Origin: Sphingopyxis macrogoltabida
GTDB taxonomy: Bacteria; Pseudomonadota; Alphaproteobacteria; Sphingomonadales; Sphingomonadaceae
NCBI RefSeq assembly: GCF_001314325.1
Contig: NZ_CP009429.1
Location: 2,976,501 to 3,040,500, forward strand
DNA: 64,000 nt
Reading direction: 5' to 3'
Shown here: piece by piece, positions 27,365 through 34,570 of the stretch
Layout: each line of letters begins with the position of its first letter
How positions within the stretch are numbered: the first letter of the stretch is position 1
Translations under genes and position numbers: made by a program
Notes under the pieces: generated by a model
The model's database searches: none
What the model was told of the DNA's origin: nothing
The model's input: only the letters and a program-made list of their open reading frames with translations

Positions 27365-27844
27365 CTATTCGCTGACGAAGCGCGCGCCGGCGCGGTCCTT
27401 TACCGTTTTCTCGGGGTCGAAGATCATCCCGTTCATCGCGACATAGACCCCCGGGGGCAGCGTCTGCACCGCCGCCAGCGCGAAGCCGACATTGAATTCG
27501 GCATCGCTCGCGCGCACCGACGCAGGCTGCATCGCCCCCGTCAGCACGATCGTCTTGCCCGCGATGCCGGCGAGCACGCGGCCGGTGACGACCATCGTGT
27601 CGGTGCCGTGCGTAACGAGGACGTGCGCCGCATCGCTGGCCTCGACCGCGGCGCGGATCGCCGCGCGATCGGCGTCGCCCAATTCGAGGCTGTCCTTGCG
27701 CATCAACTGGGTCACGCGGTGAGCGACATGGACGTTGTTTTCGCGCAGCATGTCGGGGATCGCCGCAGGGCCGATCTGGAACTCGCTGAGCGCGTCGAAA
27801 TAGATCTTGTCGATCGTGCCGCCGGTGGTGAAGATGTCGATCAT
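27365..27844 (-). CDS. Short asparaginase N-domain protein
   Basis: This 159-residue protein equals only the N-terminal domain of an L-asparaginase. It has the first catalytic threonine motif DIFTTGGTIDKIY and the second HVLVTHGTDTMV, and lacks the C-terminal domain of the usual 320-residue enzyme. Stand-alone proteins like this are annotated as asparaginase-domain proteins in alphaproteobacteria. It overlaps the lysS stop by ATGA, so it is translated with lysS. Its substrate is not established. Confidence 0.82.
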   Translation of the reverse strand: MIDIFTTGGTIDKIYFDALSEFQIGPAAIPDMLRENNVHVAHRVTQLMRKDSLELGDADRAAIRAAVEASDAAHVLVTHGTDTMVVTGRVLAGIAGKTIVLTGAMQPASVRASDAEFNVGFALAAVQTLPPGVYVAMNGMIFDPEKTVKDRAGARFVSE

Positions 27845-29469
27845 GCCAAAGCCTCGGCGATCAGGCGCCGCGTGTTGGCGATCCCGAACAGCGCGATGAA
27901 GCTGCCCATGCGCGGCCCGGCGCTCGACCCGAGCAGGGTTTCATAGAGCGCCTTGAACCAATCGCGCAGGTTTTCAAAACCATAGGATTCGTTCTTGCCA
28001 ATCTCGTACACGATATTCTGGATATCGTCGGCCGAGGCATCGACGGGCAATGCCGCAAGTTTCGCGTCAAGTTCCGCGAGCGCCGCACCCTCGCCGCCCG
28101 CCGGCTTGCGGCGCTGCAGCGTCGGCGCGACATAGTCGCGGTTATACGCCATCGCATTGTCGATCAGCCGGTCGAGCTCCGGATAAGCCTCCGCATTCGC
28201 GCCTGCGACATATTGGCCGAGATAGCGCCAGATCTGCTCCTTCGACGCATCGGCGCCCATTACCCCGACGAGGTTGAGCAGCAGGCCGAAAGTCACCGGC
28301 AGTTCGGCGGCCGGAACCTGCTCGCCGCGCGCGACATGGACATGGTGCGCGGGGTTGCCGAGGCGCTTGTCGGGCTCCTGCGCCGGATAATTGCCGCGCA
28401 TCTGCAGATATTCGTCGACCGCCTTCGGGATCACGCCGATGTGAAGCTGCTTCGCCGCCTTGGGCTCACGATAGGCGAAGAATGCGAGGCTTTCCTCGCT
28501 GCCATAGTCGAGCCATTGCTCGAGGCTGAGGCCATTGCCCTTCGACTTCGAAATCTTCTCGCCCTTTTCGTCGAGGAACATCTCGTAAATCAGCCCCTCG
28601 GGCTTTTGCCCGCCGAGCGCGCGCGCGATCTTGCCCGACTGGATGCCGCTGTCGGTCAGATCCTTGCCGTACATCTCGTAATCGACGCCGAGCGCAACCC
28701 AGCGCATCGCCCAGTCGACCTTCCATTGCAGCTTGGCACCACCGCCGAGGATCGAATGGGTGATCGTCTCGCCGTCATCCTCGAACGACACGAGACCAGC
28801 ATCGGCATCGACGACGGTCACCGGCACCTGCAGCACGATCCCCGACTTCGGGCTGACCGGCAGGACGGGCGAATAGGTCGCCGCGCGCTCGGCGCGGAGC
28901 GTCGGCAGCATGATGTCGAGAATGTCCTGATTGTGGCGCAGGACATTCTTCAGCGCGTCGTCGAACGCTCCGGAAGTGTAGCGCTCGGTCGAACTGACGA
29001 ATTCATATTCAAAGCCAAAACGATCGAGAAATTCGCGCAGCATCGCATTGTTATGATGCGCGAAACTTTCATATTTGCCGAACGGATCGGGGATCGCGGT
29101 GAGCGGCTTGCCGAGATATTCGCGCAGCATATCCTGCTGCGGCACATTGTCGGGAACCTTGCGCAGCCCGTCCATGTCATCGCTGAACGCAACGAGGCGC
29201 GTCGCCGCAGGCACCCCGGATTCATTGGCGGTGATCGCCTCATAGGCGCGGCGAACCATCGTCGTGCGCAACACTTCGTTGAAGGTGCCGATATGCGGCA
29301 GGCCCGACGGGCCATAGCCGGTCTCGAACAGCACCGGCTCGGCTTGCCCGTTCTTGGCGGGCTTGCCCTCCGGATAGCGTTTCACCAGCTTGCGCGCTTC
29401 CTCGAACGGCCAGGCCTTGGACGTTTGCGCAGGTTCGCGCAGCGAAGGATGAAGGTGCAAGTCAGTCAT
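27841..29469 (-). CDS. lysS: Class I lysyl-tRNA synthetase
   Basis: This 542-residue protein is the archaeal-type class I LysRS (LysK) common in alphaproteobacteria. It contains a HIGH-equivalent PSGLPHIGTFNE and a KMSKS-equivalent KISKSKG (about residue 305) in a Rossmann catalytic domain, with an alpha-helical C-terminal anticodon-binding cage. It charges tRNA-Lys. The ATG at 29469 gives the family length; the longer frame upstream adds non-homologous residues. The downstream asparaginase-domain gene is coupled to it. Confidence 0.95.
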   Translation of the reverse strand: MTDLHLHPSLREPAQTSKAWPFEEARKLVKRYPEGKPAKNGQAEPVLFETGYGPSGLPHIGTFNEVLRTTMVRRAYEAITANESGVPAATRLVAFSDDMDGLRKVPDNVPQQDMLREYLGKPLTAIPDPFGKYESFAHHNNAMLREFLDRFGFEYEFVSSTERYTSGAFDDALKNVLRHNQDILDIMLPTLRAERAATYSPVLPVSPKSGIVLQVPVTVVDADAGLVSFEDDGETITHSILGGGAKLQWKVDWAMRWVALGVDYEMYGKDLTDSGIQSGKIARALGGQKPEGLIYEMFLDEKGEKISKSKGNGLSLEQWLDYGSEESLAFFAYREPKAAKQLHIGVIPKAVDEYLQMRGNYPAQEPDKRLGNPAHHVHVARGEQVPAAELPVTFGLLLNLVGVMGADASKEQIWRYLGQYVAGANAEAYPELDRLIDNAMAYNRDYVAPTLQRRKPAGGEGAALAELDAKLAALPVDASADDIQNIVYEIGKNESYGFENLRDWFKALYETLLGSSAGPRMGSFIALFGIANTRRLIAEALA

Positions 29470-30083
29470 GCCAGCGCCCATAGCGGGAAGAAGGCGGGAT
29501 GGGAAGAAGGGCAGAAAACTGCGCAACTTCACACTGGAATCGCATGTTCGCCATGAGGCTGGCGGCGCTTGGAGCCACAAAAGCCCCGCATGCGCGCAGC
29601 GGCTTGTGTCCTTTGTGGCCTTTGGGAAGAGCGCCTGATGCATCGGAATAGCTTAGGCACAGCCGGATAATGCAGGAAAGACTTGTCGGCAGTTTGGGCG
29701 GATGTCGGTTTTGGGAGGGAAGCTGACGAAATGCCTTATCGAGCGCGATACTGTTCAACGGCCTTCGTCACGAGGACTTGCTCGGTCTCTTCTATATTGG
29801 TGCCGGTGTAAGCCTCCATCCGCCATGAGCCATCGAGATAGTGCTTACCGAGAGGGGACTCCAAAAAGTTCACGATTCCGCGTAATTCTTCCTCGGTGAA
29901 TTCCCAGTTGATATGGTCCTCATATGCTTCCTGATATTGCGGGCGATATTTCTCGTAGGCCGCTTTCAGCGCATCGATAGGACCTGTCCATTGCTCGATC
30001 AGCGTTTTGTTCTGGCGAGTATTTTCTGCGCCTTGCGTCCATCCCAACTCGGGAATGAAAGCGTATCTTTCTAAGAAGCTCCC

Positions 30084-30091
30084 AGAATCGA
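30084..30091. repeat. Left 8-bp target-site duplication of the IS256 element
   Basis: AGAATCGA here is repeated exactly at 31514-31521 on the other side of the element, matching the 8-9 bp duplication made by IS256-family transposases. Confidence 0.85.
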
Positions 30092-30138
30092 GTTAGCGTC
30101 CGCGCTCGTGGTGTAATTTCCGGTGTAGGCGATGGTGT

Positions 30139-30170
30139 ATTCCGGGGTGGGGCATGCCCCACCCCGGAAT
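30139..30170. repeat. 32-bp perfect palindrome inside the IS left end
   Basis: ATTCCGGGGTGGGGCA is followed directly by its exact complement. It sits between the left inverted repeat and the transposase start, where it could block read-through transcription into the transposase or mask its ribosome site. Confidence 0.8.
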
Positions 30171-30248
30171 GCGGCGTCGCTGGTGGCCACCGGGTTCATC
30201 GTTATGGTGGAGTTTGCACACTTCAACCGTGACGAAGAGGAGTTCCCG

Positions 30249-31463
30249 ATGACCGAGGACAGATTACTGATCGAAGAGCTTGCTGCGAAGGGCGGCCAAC
30301 CGGATTTTTTGCGCACCATCGCCGAGAACGTGCTGCAGCTGATCATGGAGGCCGACGTTGATGGCCTGATCGGCGCGGGTCGCCACGAACGCAGCAGCGA
30401 GCGCGCGACCTGGCGCAACGGCTATCGCGACCGTTCGCTGGATACCCGGGTAGGCACGCTGAACCTGAAAATCCCCAAGCTGCGTGCTGGGTCCTACTTT
30501 CCGGGCTTCCTTGAGCCCCGCAAGATGGTCGAGAAAGCGCTGGTTGCGGTGATCCAGGAAGCGTGGATCGGCGGGGTCAGCACCCGGCGGGTCGATGAAC
30601 TCGTCCAGGCCATGGGCATGACCGGCATCTCCAAGTCCACCGTCTCCAAGCTTTGCAAGGACATTGACGAGCGCGTCCATGCCTTTCTGAAACGCCCGCT
30701 CACCGGCGAATGGCCGTATCTCTGGCTCGATGCCACCTATCTCAAGGTACGCGAAGGCGGGCGGATCATCAGCGTTGCCGCAATAATCGCCATGGCCGTC
30801 AACACCGAGGGCCGGCGCGAGATCGTCGGCCTGCATATCGGCCCCTCGGAAGCGGAGGTCTTCTGGTCCGACTTCCTGAAGGACCTTGTTCGGCGCGGTC
30901 TTACCGGCGTGAAGCTGGTCATCTCCGATGCTCACGAGGGCCTCAAGGGCGCGATCACCCGCGTCATGGGCGCCACCTGGCAGCGCTGCCGGGTGCACTT
31001 CATGCGCAATGCCCTGTCCTATGTGCCCAAGGGCCAGAACACTGTCGTCGCCGCCGCGATCCGCCAGGTCTTCCTGCAGCCCGATCAGAAAAGCGCAACG
31101 CAGGTCTGGCGACAGGTCGCCGACCAGTTGCGCACCCGTTGGCCCAAGCTCGGCGCCTGCATGGACGAGGCCGAAACCGACGTGCTCGCCTACACCGGCT
31201 TTCCCACCCAGCACCGCACGAAGTTACACTCAACCAATCCGCTCGAGCGGCTCAACAAGGAGGTCAAGCGCCGCGCCGACGTCGTCGGAATCTTCCCGAA
31301 CGAAGACAGCATCATCCGCCTCGTCGGGGCTGTGCTGATGGAGCAGAACGACGAGTGGCAGCTCCAGCACCGATACATGCAGATCGAAGGCATGGCCGAA
31401 CTCAACCAACCCATGATCGAGGAGGAAAATCAGCCCCTACACATCACCGCCAAAGCCGCCTGA
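30249..31463 (+). CDS. IS256-family transposase
   Basis: This 404-residue protein has the IS256/mutator features: LPGFLEPRKM-type start of the catalytic half, DATYLKVREGG (first Asp), VISDAHEGLKGAI (second Asp), WQRCRVHFMRN, and the H-x-(T/S)TNPLERLN-E region carrying the catalytic Glu. GAGGAG lies just before the ATG at 30249; an in-frame ATG at 30204 would add 15 residues. It moves the surrounding element by cut/copy-type transposition with 8-bp duplications. Confidence 0.93.
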   Translation: MTEDRLLIEELAAKGGQPDFLRTIAENVLQLIMEADVDGLIGAGRHERSSERATWRNGYRDRSLDTRVGTLNLKIPKLRAGSYFPGFLEPRKMVEKALVAVIQEAWIGGVSTRRVDELVQAMGMTGISKSTVSKLCKDIDERVHAFLKRPLTGEWPYLWLDATYLKVREGGRIISVAAIIAMAVNTEGRREIVGLHIGPSEAEVFWSDFLKDLVRRGLTGVKLVISDAHEGLKGAITRVMGATWQRCRVHFMRNALSYVPKGQNTVVAAAIRQVFLQPDQKSATQVWRQVADQLRTRWPKLGACMDEAETDVLAYTGFPTQHRTKLHSTNPLERLNKEVKRRADVVGIFPNEDSIIRLVGAVLMEQNDEWQLQHRYMQIEGMAELNQPMIEEENQPLHITAKAA

Positions 31464-31513
31464 CGATGGCCCACGGCCACAGCCGAAATTACACCACCTT
31501 GACGGACGCGACC

Positions 31514-31521
31514 AGAATCGA
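31514..31521. repeat. Right 8-bp target-site duplication of the IS256 element
   Basis: AGAATCGA, identical to 30084-30091, follows the right inverted repeat directly. Confidence 0.85.
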
Positions 31522-31842
31522 TCCGGTCCTGAAGACCCGAGGACTTCATAAACCGATGAATCAGATCCAGCTTCTCTGCACTTGGCGGAGAGGATTCCTG
31601 TGCAGACGGCGCGATCATAGCCTTTGTACTTTCCGGCTCTGCGTTCGATGGCGAGTTGTAACCGAGGGCGAGCAGAGCAGCGCAGATTAGCCTTTTCATT
31701 TAGGCACTATGGCATCTTTGTGGATGACCGCAACCGGCCGTTTCCTACCGGTCACGGCCGATATTCAAACGAGCCACACCGCCCGAACTGCAATGCCATC
31801 ATGGTTACCCGAAATTTACCATCTTTGCCGTAGCAAGGGGCC

Positions 31843-32229
31843 ATGCCGTTTCCGCCCCCACCCCGCGCTCGCCGCCATGCCCGCACCGCCGTCGCCATCG
31901 ACGTCACCGTCAATGGCGTCCTCAACCATGTCGAAGGCTGCATCCGCGACCTGTCGGAAGGAGGCGCACGGATCGACGGCGCGAGCCTGCCCGAACGGAC
32001 GCGCTGCGAAATCCATTATGCGGGGCAGACGGTCTATGCCATCGTCATGTGGTCGGAGTTCGACCGCATGGGCGTGCGCTTCCCCTATGAACTGACCAGC
32101 GGCCCGCTGTACAACGCGCTAGAACGCGCGCGCGGGCAGGCAGCATTGCCGCCAGGACAGGTCTTCCTCAACAATCGACAGGCCAGCTTCGGGCGCCGCG
32201 GATTGATGAAGGGGGACAGGACATATTGA
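31843..32229 (+). CDS. PilZ-domain protein
   Basis: This 128-residue protein has RRHARTAVAIDVTVNG and IRDLSEGGARIDG, the RxxxR and (D/N)xSxxG halves of the PilZ c-di-GMP-binding site, followed by beta-strand segments ending MGVRFPYEL. It likely works as a small c-di-GMP receptor; its target is unknown. GCAAGGGG precedes the ATG. It is the last host gene before the prophage. Confidence 0.85.
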   Translation: MPFPPPPRARRHARTAVAIDVTVNGVLNHVEGCIRDLSEGGARIDGASLPERTRCEIHYAGQTVYAIVMWSEFDRMGVRFPYELTSGPLYNALERARGQAALPPGQVFLNNRQASFGRRGLMKGDRTY

Positions 32230-32240
32230 AGTGCTGCCGT

Positions 32241-32285
32241 TGACGGGATTATCCGGGATTGGGCGGGATTTCGCGGGCCAGACCG
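32241..32285. other. Candidate left end of the Mu-like prophage with phased repeats
   Basis: CGGGATT occurs at 32244, 32254 and 32264 and a fourth CGGG at 32274, an exact 10-bp spacing. The block starts with TG at 32241, the dinucleotide that opens Mu-type ends. The rest of the gap to 32612 holds a small ACACAT/ATGTGT hairpin and GC-rich stems but no gene I can support. The exact boundary is a guess because the right end and its 5-bp duplication are not in the window. Confidence 0.35.
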
Positions 32286-32612
32286 ACGGAAATCGGGGCA
32301 ATTTCGACCGGGGCAAAAATTTTGGCCTTCAAAGAGCTGTGTCTATAGCGATGGTTAAAATAGACAGGCTGCGACAGGAGCGTTTGAAGTTGGGCGCCGA
32401 TAAGAAGGCGCGGCGCTGCGAGGCCTCTCAGAGGCTTCTAAACGGCGGGAAAGCGCGTTCTTTGGAGATCGGGCATCGCACCCGATCCGGGCGAAACACA
32501 TAAAATCATGTGTCCCAGTTCCATCTGAAAGTGGGCGCAAGCGCGCCCAGTTCGGCGCGGCGCGGAAAGCGCGGATTTCAGGGGCGCGTCGCCGAAGCGG
32601 CGGCGCGGGCGA

Positions 32613-33023
32613 TCAGCGAGAAGTGGGACAGTTTTTTTGTGCCTGGTCGAACGCGTCGCGGGCGGCCTTTGCATTCCGGGCGGCGCGGCGAAGGTCGATC
32701 TCGACCGTTGCGGTCGGCTCGATCCCGACGGCGCGCAGGACGCCGCGGAACGACGTCATCAAATAGGTGGTCCGGCAATAGCGGGCGATCGTTTCGGTCG
32801 CCTGATGGGCGCAGGGGTCGCGCATGGTTCGCCAGAAGTGGGCGAACGGCTCGCGGTCGCCCCGGCTATGCTGAAAGCAGACGGCGAGCGCGAGGCGCGT
32901 TGCCGTCGTCGGCGGCGCCGGCCCGTCCTCCACCCGCTCGACCAGTTCGGCGAGCGTGATGAGGGCAAGCCGTAAGGTGCGATCGGTCGCGGCCTTTACC
33001 GGGGCGACGGGAACTCGGTCCAT
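32613..33023 (-). CDS. Hypothetical phage protein (136 aa)
   Basis: This is a basic, mostly helical 136-residue protein with a cysteine/histidine-rich middle (LAVCFQHSRGD, DPCAHQATETIARYCRTTYL) and a charged helical tail. No family is recognised. It is the leftmost gene of the prophage, reads away from the early operon and overlaps the next leftward gene by 28 bp. Confidence 0.6.
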   Translation of the reverse strand: MDRVPVAPVKAATDRTLRLALITLAELVERVEDGPAPPTTATRLALAVCFQHSRGDREPFAHFWRTMRDPCAHQATETIARYCRTTYLMTSFRGVLRAVGIEPTATVEIDLRRAARNAKAARDAFDQAQKNCPTSR

Positions 33024-33307
33024 TTGGCTCGCCCGCCATTATCTTCGATCGAGCAATAGCCGTAGCTGCGGATCGGTACGCCGAAGCTGTTCTGCGCATC
33101 ATATTCTATACGATGAGACATGCCATCATGGCCGCCGCTTGCTTCGATGCGAACGTAAGTCGATGGAGCCTTGAGCGTGGCCTTGATGGCGTCCTCGCAC
33201 ATCGACAGCTCGCTACGTTGCGAACTGCCAGCCGCCCAGATCACTCCCCCGAAAAGTGCGCCAACGGCGGCTAAGAAGCCCAAGAGCGTCAGATATCCCC
33301 GCATCAT
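32996..33307 (-). CDS. Membrane-anchored hypothetical protein (103 aa)
   Basis: A hydrophobic N-terminal helix (GYLTLLGFLAAVGALFGGVI, a signal anchor) is followed by a small soluble domain with two cysteines (SMCEDAIKATLKAPSTY and YGYCSIEDN). KAPSTYVRIE-like segments occur in small exported proteins of unknown function. It is expressed leftward with its neighbours, so it may be a lysogenic-conversion gene. Confidence 0.6.
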   Translation of the reverse strand: MMRGYLTLLGFLAAVGALFGGVIWAAGSSQRSELSMCEDAIKATLKAPSTYVRIEASGGHDGMSHRIEYDAQNSFGVPIRSYGYCSIEDNGGRAKWTEFPSPR

Positions 33308-33314
33308 CGTTCCC

Positions 33315-33527
33315 CTATCCTACGGCCCGAAGCTTGGGCCGGACTTCCTGCACCTCGACGTAGCGGCTGATGATGTCGGCCGGCACGGTCAGATAAATCA
33401 TCTCGCTGTAGCGGTCCAAGCTGCCGTTGCCGGTGCGCACCGCGTCTTCCAGCGCTTCGTCCCGCGTGGCCCGCCAAGGACCGATCCGCTTCCTGAAAAT
33501 CGACAACGCAAATTGCTCCTCCTGCAC
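33315..33527 (-). CDS. Hypothetical phage protein (70 aa)
   Basis: A GTG start with a GGGAGGCG ribosome site gives 70 residues, rich in Arg/Glu and with no hydrophobic segment (FRKRIGPWRATRDEALEDA, then YLTVPADIISRY). Unrecognised. It lies between the repressor and the membrane-anchored protein and is probably in the same leftward transcript. Confidence 0.5.
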   Translation of the reverse strand: MQEEQFALSIFRKRIGPWRATRDEALEDAVRTGNGSLDRYSEMIYLTVPADIISRYVEVQEVRPKLRAVG

Positions 33528-33614
33528 CCGTTCGCCTCCCCTCCCAGTTTCGAGTCGCAGCGCAAAATAGAACAGGGAGAGAACAAGAGCAAACCGGCGA
33601 GGTAAACAGCGTTG

Positions 33615-34325
33615 CTAAAGGGGACGAGCGAACTGACCGATGATGCGGGCGAAGGGCTGATATTGCTCCTCGTCGTGTCCGATATCGCGAGGCAGCACGG
33701 TCGGTTCGTCGCTGCTGTCCTCGCGCAGCGCGAAGCGGGCGATGATGACGCCGCCGTTGACGCTGAAAAGGTAGTGGGCACCGTGGATCAACCGTTCCCC
33801 CGGCTTGTGATCCTTGCAAAAGATCATCGTCAGGCGCTCGATCGCGAGCGCTTCGTATCGAGACGGCGCAGCGGCGATCCAAATGCCAGATGTCTCGCCC
33901 AAGCTGGAATAGAGCCAATCTTTGCGCATCTTCGTCGTGAGGATCGGCGGCAGCTTACCCTGTTCGTCGATCTCAAAGACCGAATATTCCGGTACGTCTA
34001 CCCATTCAGCATCGTTGACGTCGATCAACGGGCTAACCGCTGTCGGTTGGTCTAATCGCCTACGGGCTACCTGCTCGCCAAAAAGCCATTCCAGATCGAC
34101 GTCCAAAGCGGCGGCGATCTTCAAAGCGGCATCGATCCGGGGAGATCGCCCCTTCATGTAATCGCTAATTGACGATGCGGAGAGGCCAGACGCCTCAGCC
34201 AACCACTTTGCCTCCCGGTCGCCCAACGCCTCCTTAATCCGATTACTCGAATTCGCATTATCGGGTTGACGCCCCGGACGAGTACGATTATCCGAATTAA
34301 CGTTACTGGTTATCGGATTGGGCAT
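33615..34325 (-). CDS. XRE-type phage repressor with S24 peptidase-like domain
   Basis: This 236-residue protein has an N-terminal HTH (about 30-75: KWLAEASGLSASSISDYMKGRSPRID) and a C-terminal LexA/S24-like fold (DKPGERLIHG-type loop as HKPGERLIHGAHYLF, then GGVIIARFAL). It is the likely lysogeny repressor of the transposable phage. Its ATG abuts that of the divergent Ner-like gene. Four operator-like repeats lie inside its first 30 codons, which read as an Asn/Ser-rich lead; a start at 34346 (MYISEFHM) is also open. The S24 Ser/Lys dyad is not obvious. Confidence 0.82.
   Translation of the reverse strand: MPNPITSNVNSDNRTRPGRQPDNANSSNRIKEALGDREAKWLAEASGLSASSISDYMKGRSPRIDAALKIAAALDVDLEWLFGEQVARRRLDQPTAVSPLIDVNDAEWVDVPEYSVFEIDEQGKLPPILTTKMRKDWLYSSLGETSGIWIAAAPSRYEALAIERLTMIFCKDHKPGERLIHGAHYLFSVNGGVIIARFALREDSSDEPTVLPRDIGHDEEQYQPFARIIGQFARPL
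34236..34319. promoter_or_regulatory. Four operator-like repeats at the lysis-lysogeny switch
   Basis: A TTATCSGRWT core occurs at 34258, 34288 and 34310 and, inverted with one change, at 34236. Starts are spaced 22, 30 and 22 bp. They lie just upstream of the Ner-like gene and inside the repressor 5' end, so they are probably binding sites for the repressor, Ner or both, overlapping the divergent promoters. Confidence 0.6.
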
Positions 34326-34568
34326 ATGAAACTCGCTGATATACATCCCGAGGATATCAAAGCTTCGATACGCAAGCAGTTTGGCACAATCCGGAATTTC
34401 GAATTGTCCAAGGGCTTGCCGCGCGGGTCGGTGCATGAAGTTCTTCGCCGCCGCCGCTGGGCGCGTATCGAGCGTGCTATCGAGTCGGTCATTTCGGCGT
34501 CTCCATCCGAAAAAACGGATAGCAGCCGAGAAACCGAAACGCACCGCCTAAGTGCGGAGGCCCGATAG
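34326..34568 (+). CDS. Ner-like HTH regulator
   Basis: This 80-residue protein has the Ner/Nlp pattern: IHPEDIKASIRKQFGTIRNF, then ELSKGLPRGSVHEVLRRRRWARIERAIESV, with the family's HPEDIKA opening and a W-x-R-x-E-x-x-I helix. In Mu, Ner turns down the early and repressor promoters. Its ATG immediately follows the repressor's start on the other strand. The C-terminal tail is polar and disordered. Confidence 0.85.
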   Translation: MKLADIHPEDIKASIRKQFGTIRNFELSKGLPRGSVHEVLRRRRWARIERAIESVISASPSEKTDSSRETETHRLSAEAR

Positions 34569-34570
34569 AC

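Larger units (their letters stand above)
30092..31513 (+). mobile_element. IS256-family insertion sequence, 1,422 bp
   Basis: The ends are imperfect inverted repeats (30092-30122 and 31483-31513) sharing GCGTCCG and GTGGTGTAATTTC at the same spacing. The element holds one transposase gene and a 32-bp perfect palindrome (30139-30170) between the left end and the transposase. An 8-bp target duplication flanks it. It appears complete and possibly active. Confidence 0.9.
29736..31699 (-). pseudogene. DUF2059-type secreted protein gene split by an IS256 element
   Basis: The 5' part (31699 down to 31514) encodes a signal peptide (MKRLICAALLALGYNSPSNA) and LDLIHRFMKSSGLQDRIDS. The 3' part (30083 down to 29736) continues GSFLERYAFIPELGW to a natural stop. 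Removing the element and one 8-bp duplication joins them in frame as a 177-residue protein, and DUF2059-like helices span the junction. The two fragments have no other damage, so the insertion looks recent. The 3' fragment has a TTG at 30047 that could start a 103-residue remnant. Confidence 0.85.

Noticed and set aside
32231..32503. A 90-residue plus-strand frame in the gap before the prophage genes
   Set aside because: It begins in the repeat block, has no ribosome site and no recognisable features; the gap is more likely non-coding end DNA.
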